From: Muraenolepis orangiensis
Lineage: Eukaryota; Chordata; Actinopteri; Gadiformes; Muraenolepididae
Length of the DNA stretch: 64,000 bases
Direction of reading: 5' to 3'
Assembly: GCA_027704905.1 (NCBI GenBank)
Contig: CM050999.1
Span: 9,477,334 to 9,541,333, forward strand
The position numbers and the translations under genes are program-made. Below are positions 1-64,000 of the stretch, piece after piece. The notes under the pieces are model-generated. The model did not search any database and was not told the DNA's origin. It was given only the letters and a program-made list of their open reading frames with translations. Each line of letters begins with the position of its first letter. Within the stretch, counting starts at the first letter, position 1.

Positions 1-315
1 CGCTCTTGTGTTTTTATGTCCCTTCGTCTCTCTTCCATCCATCAGCTGATACCTCTTCTCCCAAACAGCCATCCATCTGAGTTGTGTTCAACCAGTTTGT
101 CCTGGGTCAGTGATGTCTGTGGGTAAAGGACATCTCTTCATGTTTATATTTTAAAGTGAATGCATGAATGAGGTGATTACATGAATGATCACCATGCACT
201 ATGGACAAAGCACCTCCTGATTAATAGTGTTCTTTGACATTTTGAACCTGTATCTTAACCTGCCTTGGAGTTTTTTCTCCTTGGGTTGTGTATTGGTATG
301 AGTGACCATTTATCT

Positions 316-782
316 GTCATGATGTCGTCAGGCCATGATGTCGTCAGGTCATGATGTCATCAGGTCATGATGTCGTCAGGCCATGATGTCGTCAGGTCAT
401 GATGTCATCAGGTCATGATGTCATCAGGCCATGATGTCGTCAGGTCATGATGTCGTCAGGCCATGATGTCGTCAGGCCATGATGTCGTCAGGTCATGATG
501 TCGTCAGGCCATGATGTCGTGAGGTTATGATGTGGTCAGGTCATGATGTCGTCAGGTCATGATGTGGTCAGGTCATGATGTCGTCAGGCCATGATGTCGT
601 CAGGTCATGATGTCGTCAGGTCATGATGTCGTCAGGCCATGATGTCATCAGGCCATGATGTTGTCAGGTCATGATGTCGTCAGGCCATGATGTCATCAGG
701 CCATGATGTCATCAGGCCATGATGTTGTCAGGTCATGATGTCGTCAGGTCATGATGTCATCAGGCCATGATGCCATGAGGTT
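316..782. repeat. 16-bp minisatellite, about 29 copies
   Basis: Tandem 16-bp units of the form TCATGATGTCGTCAGG alternate with variants CCATGATG and ATCAGG. Copies differ by single bases and degenerate at the 3' end near 780-830. Confidence 0.95.
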
Positions 783-834
783 GTTATGTTGTTGGTTCAT
801 GGTGTCATCATTCCATGATGTCATAAGGCCTTTA

Positions 835-889
835 TGTACACGGGCATGAAGCTTCATTATCAGATAATGGAGCTTCATGCCCGTGTACA
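835..889. repeat. 27-bp inverted repeat with 1-nt loop
   Basis: Arm 835-861 and arm 863-889 are reverse complements with one mismatch; the loop is a single A at 862. The sequence core is TGTACACGGGCATGAAGC. It lies directly after the 16-bp minisatellite. Confidence 0.95.
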
Positions 890-1017
890 TGAAGCTCTAT
901 TTTCTGGCTCATTATCAGAGTTCTCTACCGGGCTGGGTCGACTCCTATTCCTTCCTTCTGCCAGTCAGCACTAGGGAGGGAATGTGGGAGTGACAGGTGG
1001 AGCTCACCCTGAAATAG

Positions 1018-1175
<158 letters not shown>

Positions 1176-1430
1176 TATGTATATTATACATAATAGAAGC
1201 AGAGGAAAGGGACAGAGGAAGAGACAGAATAAAAGGAGGAGTGGAGGAGGTATTGTGGAGAAGAGGGGGATGCCTGGGGAACAGGGACATTCACAAAGTG
1301 ACAAAGCAAAAAGAAGGAATAATAATTCATTCCTCTCCCGGCCATAATGGAAGGAGCTCAGCAGAAAGTTGAAGTATATTATTTGGTTATAATACCTCCA
1401 CACTAAATTATTAATTACCCAGACCCCTGT

Positions 1431-1477
1431 AAACACACAGACACACAGACACACACACACACACACGCACACACATT
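1431..1477. repeat. (CA)n microsatellite, short and imperfect
   Basis: ACACAC with scattered AGAC interruptions. Confidence 0.85.
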
Positions 1478-1794
1478 ACATCTATTAGCCAAGGCACAGC
1501 AGCATAGCATATAACAAACCTTTCTTATTTATTTCTTAGCGAAGCAGTGCTAACGAAGCAGCGCTGTTCCGTGAAGCAGTGTTCACTGGCCATAAAATGA
1601 TAACATTGTATACAGTAAAGTCTGCCACTGAATCAGCACCATGGCTTCCCTTCATAGATAGTGAAACAGTGAAAGCATGCATGCTGTCCTTGAAGATGTA
1701 GTGAGGGTGATAGAGTGAAGAACAACGCCGTCTGGTCTATCAAAGCTCTTACAAAAGATGTATTAGGAAATGTATTTGTTTTATGTGTGCATGT

Positions 1795-2032
<238 letters not shown>

Positions 2033-2540
2033 TTAGCACATCATTACATGTACATCAATTAAGGAGACTTTTTGGTGTAGCGGAGGTACGCGCTCTACTG
2101 ACTTTCCCTCTAGTTAAAAAATGTGATAATTCTCTCATTTTATGGAGGGTTCTTCCTACAGTATTCATACCATGTTTATAAAAGCTGACCCATATCGGGG
2201 CTCCGCCCCCTATGATTCGGGGCTTCCCTCAGACCCGGAGCCCCGGAACCTTTGTATCTCCATGACGACCCCGGGGGAATAGCATCACATACTCTGAACT
2301 CCACTCACGGTCACACCGATGCTATTTCACTGCTCGTCGAGCAGAAAGAAATGTATTAATATGGAGATCACTGGAATTACTTGCTTTCATTTAAACTTCA
2401 AGCCATACATAATAGTTGATGTGATGGGTTTGGGTAGGTTTCTGAAGTGTATTTTCACGTTGTCTGCTTATCGTAAACGCTCAAATCAAAGTGGTGATTC
2501 AGCAGGGAATTTAAATCTGGAGGATTTGAATCCGCTGTAG

Positions 2541-2762
2541 TCACATTGAACACCCACAAATCTCTGCATTTAACCCATCCAAGTATTAGGAGCAGTGGGC
2601 AGCTATTTTATATATTGCGCCCGGGGAGAAGTGTAGGGGTCTGGTGCCTTGCTCTAAGGGTGCCTAGGCAGTGCCTGGGTATTCCGGGAACTTGAACCAG
2701 CGAGCTTCGGGTTCCCAAGCCAAGTCCTAACAGACTGAGCTATCCTGCTGCCTAGGGGGGGT
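2541..2762 (-). mobile_element. tRNA-derived SINE, minus strand
   Basis: The reverse complement carries a tRNA-like head with polymerase III A- and B-box-like sequence, then GCACTGCC..., CTTGAGCAAGGCACC-like sequence, CCCCGGG, GCTGCCCACTGCTCCTAATAC and GGATGGGTTAAATGC. The same order is found at 45902 and 55433 on the plus strand, so the three are copies of one family. Confidence 0.8.
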
Positions 2763-3129
2763 TGTAAAATGGTTTGTACCTACGTGAGGACAATGCAGAC
2801 GTCTGCTGTCTGCGTCCTTCAGGAGGGAATCCCTTTCGTCTGGGTTTTCCCTTATTCTCCACCCCACACACTCACAACCTCCGCACCATACCTCCCTAAT
2901 ATCGAGCCGCTCCTCCGCATACTGCAAGCTATCCCCGCCTCCTGTTTACGCCTGCAGGGCCGGTAGTTCGATCCCTGGGCCCCGAAGGGGTCTGACATCA
3001 GCAGGTTCTGATCGGGCCCTTGGCCAGCAGGGAAACCCCCCCTGTCTGATTTAGAGAGCAGCGAGCAGGTTTCAGCCATCTGTTTCCTGGTGTGTGCTGT
3101 ATCTTACCCTGCGACATTTCTGCTTAACT

Positions 3130-3755
3130 CTTCAAATATCTTGTTTATCATTACTTGATAGAATGGTTTCTGTTCATCCCCCCCCTGTGGTCCGGTCCCC
3201 GGTTTATCGCAGCATCCAAACCAGGACTAGCAGGTTCAAGGTTTTTAGGAGTGCTGCCACTATCATAGGAGTGCTGCTAGGAGTGCTGCCACTATCATAA
3301 CATTGTCACCAACTGTGTCATACTTCTCCACTGGACGTACTAGACTCATTACCGTTACTTTAGTGCAGAACTGCACTGTTGTGCACTGTTCTGTACTTTT
3401 ATTACGTTATGATGCTGCTCCCACTTACTATAGAGCTGCACTACTGTCACTTTAAAAATGCTTTTTGCACCATCCACAATATTCATACATCATCCATTAG
3501 ACACTATTGTTCTTTTTAATTGTGTATAGTATTGTCATAGTATAGTGTCTATGGTGTATATTACACTACATAGTAGATAGTATATAGTGTTGTTCATAGT
3601 ATAGTATTGTATAGTATAGTGTTGCATAGTATAGTATAGTGCAGTATAGTATTTGTTGTTGAAATTCAGAATGCAGGAGTGAATGGGTAAAGTAAGCATT
3701 GCATTGTACTTGTTACACACATGGCAAATAAAGAATCTTTGATCTCTTGAAGCTC
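3130..3755 (+). mobile_element. L2-like LINE, 3' end fragment
   Basis: A plus-strand frame near 3190-3240 reads YRSIQTRTSRFK, a typical end of fish L2-like reverse transcriptase ORFs. It is followed by an AT-rich 3' region ending in GTTGTTGAAATTCA, then CATTGTACTTGTTACACA and AATAAAGAATC. The same 3' region recurs at 45405 (plus) and at 30795 and 36965 (minus). Confidence 0.7.
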
Positions 3756-5831
3756 TTGTTTTTTGTCATTTTTGGCGAACAAAAAAACGGATAAATGACC
3801 AAGTTGTGTTCAGGGAGTGTTTAAAGTGAGGATCAACGTTAACAGCTTTTTTCTTCATCCCCTTCGTTCACTCCATTCATATATACAGATTTAGGATTTC
3901 CGTTTAGCCCGACCTACATCCAAAAGTCCAGACTAATGACTGGAAAGACACAAAGTCAACACGAATGACTTCTTGGCTATAAAACTGTTCGACAGAGGTG
4001 TCAGACCTTCGGACCACAGCCATAAACTTCCAGAACCTTCCATCACGCTGCCAGGGTTTACCTCCCTCCTATTGATTTTGTGTTGAGAAAATGAACCCAG
4101 CCCAATAACAGTTTATCAGATAATTGACCGCTTATTCTGGCTTATTCATTATATTACTCATCATATCACATTACCTAGTAGCAAGTTCTTCATACGCAGC
4201 AACATATTTTCTCCCAACAGTAACCACAATATTCACCCGAGAGAAACTGTGTGTTTGCATTATTCTAAATAACATTAATAACAATAACTAATGACTGACA
4301 CATGAACAGGGTTCGGTCGATCACACTCCAGATCCACTCACTAACCAATTAACTGACCAATGCAAAAATGTCCGACCAACCAACTGACTAACCCACCAAT
4401 CAATCAGCAAACCAACCAAATCAACCAGCAGAAACCGTAGTTGAAAGCATTGTGTTTCCCTGAGATCCACTGAGCATGCTGTGTGGTGGAAGACCCCCCA
4501 GCCCCCAGTGTTTCCCCTCTGGTCAGCTCATCCTCAATCAGACAGGCCCAAAGCAAACAGAGAGGTGTTAAGTTTGGTCAGCTGTGTGTCTGGGTATAAT
4601 GGGCTGCGGTGCCACATCACAGACATCTATTTGTGTACTCAAGTCTTTGAGAGCTCAGTTGGTCTCACTTGTTTATTTACAATTGTCTTGTTGTGGTCTC
4701 CTCTTGACCCCGCACGTCTTCCTGGATGTTTCAGCTGCTCGTCTCAAACGTGTCACTCTGAGCCCGGACATGTAGCCTGCCGCAGGGTATATATATGTTG
4801 GGTTTTGTGGCAGGTAGAGGGTTACCGGGTCAACTCTGTGACATCTCACACCTCCCGACACTGGCTGCGATTACCTTGACTGTTCCCGTGATGAGATTAT
4901 CAAATGATCAACAGGTTTCGATTGGCTGGAGTGGTAAGCTGTAGACCAGCCTCTTTTAGCACCAGGTCTGGCTAAGCAGACCCTCTGGGCTCACTGTGAG
5001 TTTTTTTCACGTGGTCGTGTTGGACCAGGTCTCCGGAACGTGAGGTCATGGCTGCACCTGAGCGGGTACCATGGTAACCTTGGTAATCGTGGTAACCGTG
5101 GTAACTGCGGTAGCCTTGTGTCTGAACCTTGGGATGCGCTGGCCCGGTTATTGGCCTGAATATCAAAGTCTCGACCAAGGATGCTTTTAGACACCCGTCT
5201 GGGTGTATAATATAGTTAAAAACCCCTTTCTCTCAAAAATATTGGCAGAACTTTTACTTTCTCAACCTAGAATCTATTTACCATTTCCTCTGCCATGTAG
5301 GCCAGACAGTCGTGTTTTTAGTTCATTAAAATCCTTTTGAAGAGGATATCCCTCTTTTAGCTGTATTTCCTTTTGGCCCAGAACAACAAACAACATTATT
5401 TTTAGCAACAAGCATTGCAAAAGTTACTTTGTTTCTTCTTATACTTTTTGTTCTTGTTATTAATATTATTATTGATTCATACCATATTTGGAGTTCTAAC
5501 ATTGCTGGGCATTAATAGCATCAAATTGCAGAGATAATGTGGAGATGATTATGAGATTATTAAGGATCAGACGGGGATTAAGGCCACTATTTAACTCTGG
5601 TCCCACTTGCAGATGAAAACATCCCGTCTGTGTCGTGTGAATGTGGATTTTAATGTAGACGAGGAACACTACAGGCTAGCAGTGATAGCGTTATGTTAGC
5701 GCTAACACAACGCTTTCATGTCATGTGATCACGGACAGTCTGGGAGCAGTGAGTCAGTTTTACTTTTAGAAGCGATCCTACACACGTCTCCATATCGGGG
5801 GCCCCGGCCCGTTTTAAACCCCGTTATTAAA

Positions 5832-6277
5832 ACCTGTTTCACCTCCTGGTCATCACCGGCTCTGTAGTACAGTTTCTCCTCCTCAATCACTGGTCCTATA
5901 GTACTGTTTCACCTCCTTAATCACTGGTCCTGTAGTTCTGTTTCACCTCCTCAATCACTGGTTCTATAGTACTGTTTCACCTCCTTAATCACCGGCTCTG
6001 TAGTACAGTTTCACCTCCTCAATCACTGGTCCTATAGTACTGTTTCACCTCCTCAATCACTGGTCCTATAGTACTGTTTCACCTCCTCAATCACTGGTCC
6101 TATAGTACTGTTTCACCTCCTCAATCACTGGTTCTATAGTACTGTTTCACCTCCTCAATCACTGGTTCTATAGTACTGTTTCACCTCCTTAATCACTTGT
6201 CCTGTAGTTCTGTTTCACCTCCTCAATCACTGGTTCTATAGTACTGTTTCACCTCCTTGATCACTGGTCCTGTAGTA
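5832..6277. repeat. 34-bp minisatellite, about 13 copies
   Basis: Units built on TTTCACCTCCTCAATCACTG followed by GTCCTATAGTACTG, with CTGTAGTTC variants, tandemly repeated. Confidence 0.95.
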
Positions 6278-7733
6278 TATTGAAGAATAAATATAATAGA
6301 AGAGAAATATTGATAGACCAAATATGTATTTCACAAACAAAGGCTCAGATCTCTTAAAAGTGGAATTATTGGAGAAGTAAAGTATAAGACAGATATTATA
6401 TAATATAATATTGATAGACCAGGTATTTATTTCATACAAAAATTGGGTTTGTTGTATTTGTGTTCATTTGATATTGTGTCTGCAATATATTTTGATATAG
6501 AATATATTGGAAAGGGGAAATATTGAAGTCAAAACATAGCATATAATATAGACAGACCATATATTTCTTTCATAACGTTTGTAATCATTTTTATTGTACG
6601 TGTGCCCACATGGTCTTTTGAGATTGCAACTGTGATTAAGAACTGTACAAATAAAATAGACCTGTCAAGGCTCCTCTCAAACTTCTGTTTGAAGTGAAAA
6701 GTTGTAATACTAATAATGTAGGTCTCAGAGTTGCGAGTGAAGGAGGAGGAAAGGACACATTGCTCCATTTTCCTCTGGGCGGAGGAGAGCAGGGGCAGAC
6801 AAGAGGAACGACGTTTCTGGGCCGAGAGGAGACAGAGGAACCAGGGCTGAAGGGCGCTGGGCAGACTCCCCAGCCAGGGGAGGAGCTGGCAGCGCTGGGT
6901 CCAGGGACTGATGATCTGAGGGTCGCTGGTTCCAAGGTTGATTTAAGTCTCCTTATAGCAAAACGCTACTGCTACTGCTAATTGTGCCCTGTGGATTTAA
7001 TAAAGAGACAAACAATACAAATCATAGAAGAACTTGTTGAAACAGAAAGAAAAAAAGACAAAATAAAAAATAATTGTGCATGAATATTTAATAAAGAAAC
7101 TAAGACATTGAAGATATACAATATAAAGATATATAGACCTATCACACCCAAGACCGATCCAAGACACAGTGAGGTCCTCCACCACAACGTGACAGAGGTC
7201 CAGAGACTCTTTTAGTCGAGTGATCTGCTACAGGGGGACAGAGAGGCTTCAGGCCCCCGTGGAGAAGGCCCTCAGGGGGGGGTCTGCTGGGTGGCGGGTG
7301 GTGCAGGCACCCGTCCGGGTGGTGATTGCGAGGGGCAGCTGGGAATGCAGAGTGTCAGGTGTGGGTTCACATGTGTGGGGAGGAGGGGTTCTACTGAACT
7401 TAACTACTGCATTTAACCACTCGGAGAGACCTGACAGGGACTGCATAATACAGACCTGACTACAGTACTGCTTTAGAATTCTGCCTTCAAATTACTATTT
7501 TTTAATTCTTCCTGAAATGTACTTATTTAGAATTCTGCAAATTACTCTGTTAACAATGATCCCGCCAAAATAGCTCTTTTAAAACTTTGACCGCAAATAC
7601 AATTTTGTAATTTCTGGGTTATCTGTAGAGCTTGAGGACATCAAATAATGTTATAATCTCTGGTATGAATTTTGTTAATTCAGGTTAAAGGTGGTATTGG
7701 GTTGTATCCACTGGTTGTGGTGTTGTCATTTAG

Positions 7734-8107
7734 GACAGCCAGGTGGTGTGGACATGTATTGATGTTAAGGTATTGATCATGATGTTAAGGTATTGATCAT
7801 GATATTAAGGTATTGATCGTGATGTTAAGGTATTGATCGTGATGTTAAGGCAGTGATCGTAATGTTAAGGTATTGATCTTGATATTAAGGTATTGATCGT
7901 GATGTTAAGGTATTGATCGTGATATTCGTTCTATTACAGGATGACCAGGTGGTGGTAAGATATTGATGATGATATTAAGGCATTGATCTTAATGTTAAGG
8001 TTCTAATGATATTAAGATATTGATTGTTTGTATTGATTATTACAGTATGACCAGGGGTTGTTAAGGTATTGGTGGTGATATTAATGGTTTTGTATTGATT
8101 ATTACAG
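7734..8107 (+). repeat. intron 1 array ending in three decoy copies of the exon 2 acceptor
   Basis: Degenerate 20-21-bp units (GATGTTAAGGTATTGATCGT) fill 7750-7930. Embedded are copies of the exon 2 acceptor plus its first 15 nt. At 7734 TTTAG is followed by GACAGCCAGGTGGTG. At 7940 TATTACAG is followed by GATGACCAGGTGGTG and then GTAAGA. At 8046 TATTACAG is followed by TATGACCAGGGGTTG. The real exon begins at 8108. Confidence 0.85.
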
Positions 8108-63909
<55,802 letters not shown>

Positions 63910-64000
63910 GTCAGTCAAAGCTCTGCCTAAACATACCAACATACACAGAGTTTCAATTGCTCAGTATTATCTATATGTTGTGTTTTATTATTATTATTAT

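Noticed and set aside
2940..3000. tRNA-like B box GTAGTTCGATCCC
   Set aside because: No convincing A box or SINE body adjoins it, so it is left uncalled.

Overview
The window is teleost fish nuclear DNA. One large multi-exon gene on the + strand fills it. Sixty-six coding exons (exons 2 to 67 by homology with vertebrate RYR1) run from 8108 to 63909. They encode about 3,228 residues of a ryanodine receptor, the sarcoplasmic-reticulum Ca2+ release channel, from just after the first ~15 residues to roughly residue 3,300 of about 5,000. All 66 exons keep the expected phases, with GT..AG introns and no frameshift or stop. A long Glu-rich tract (exon 36) and a divergent region 2 segment (exon 29) favour RYR1, the skeletal-muscle type, over RYR3 and RYR2. 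I cannot tell ryr1a from ryr1b. Exon 1, the promoter, the calmodulin site, the pore and the 3' end lie outside the window.

Layout: 1-8107 is the end of intron 1 (minisatellites, SINE and LINE pieces). 8108-26492 holds exons 2-17 (N-terminal domains and N-solenoid), interrupted in intron 12 by an antisense 3.2-kb LINE. 26638-38635 holds exons 18-35 (SPRY1, RY1/RY2, SPRY2, SPRY3, start of the junctional solenoid). 39053-43476 holds exons 36-39 (acidic region). 44091-53584 holds exons 40-51 (bridging solenoid). 54007-57646 holds exons 52-58 (RY3/RY4). 57842-63909 holds exons 59-67 (second helical region). The last bases are intron 67.

Mobile elements: a full-length Rex3-like non-LTR retrotransposon (RTE-related) with an intact 1007-aa ORF, a GATG-type 3' tail and a 12-bp target-site duplication; two solo LTRs, one with a 5-bp duplication and one nested in a LINE; several L2-like LINE pieces; tRNA-derived SINEs; a decayed inverted-repeat element carrying THAP-domain-like remnants; and a small element with telomere-like sequence at its centre.

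The most unusual feature is the tandem repeats. Many introns hold long, regular arrays that start or end exactly at a splice junction and copy it. Intron 30 has 18 decoy 3' splice sites at exact 41-nt spacing before the real one. Introns 1, 13, 15 and 31 repeat the acceptor with the first codons of the exon. Intron 63 repeats the 5' splice site about 50 times. The density of very long (GT)n, (GA)n and minisatellite tracts resembles what is reported for cod-like (gadiform) genomes, but that assignment is inference.
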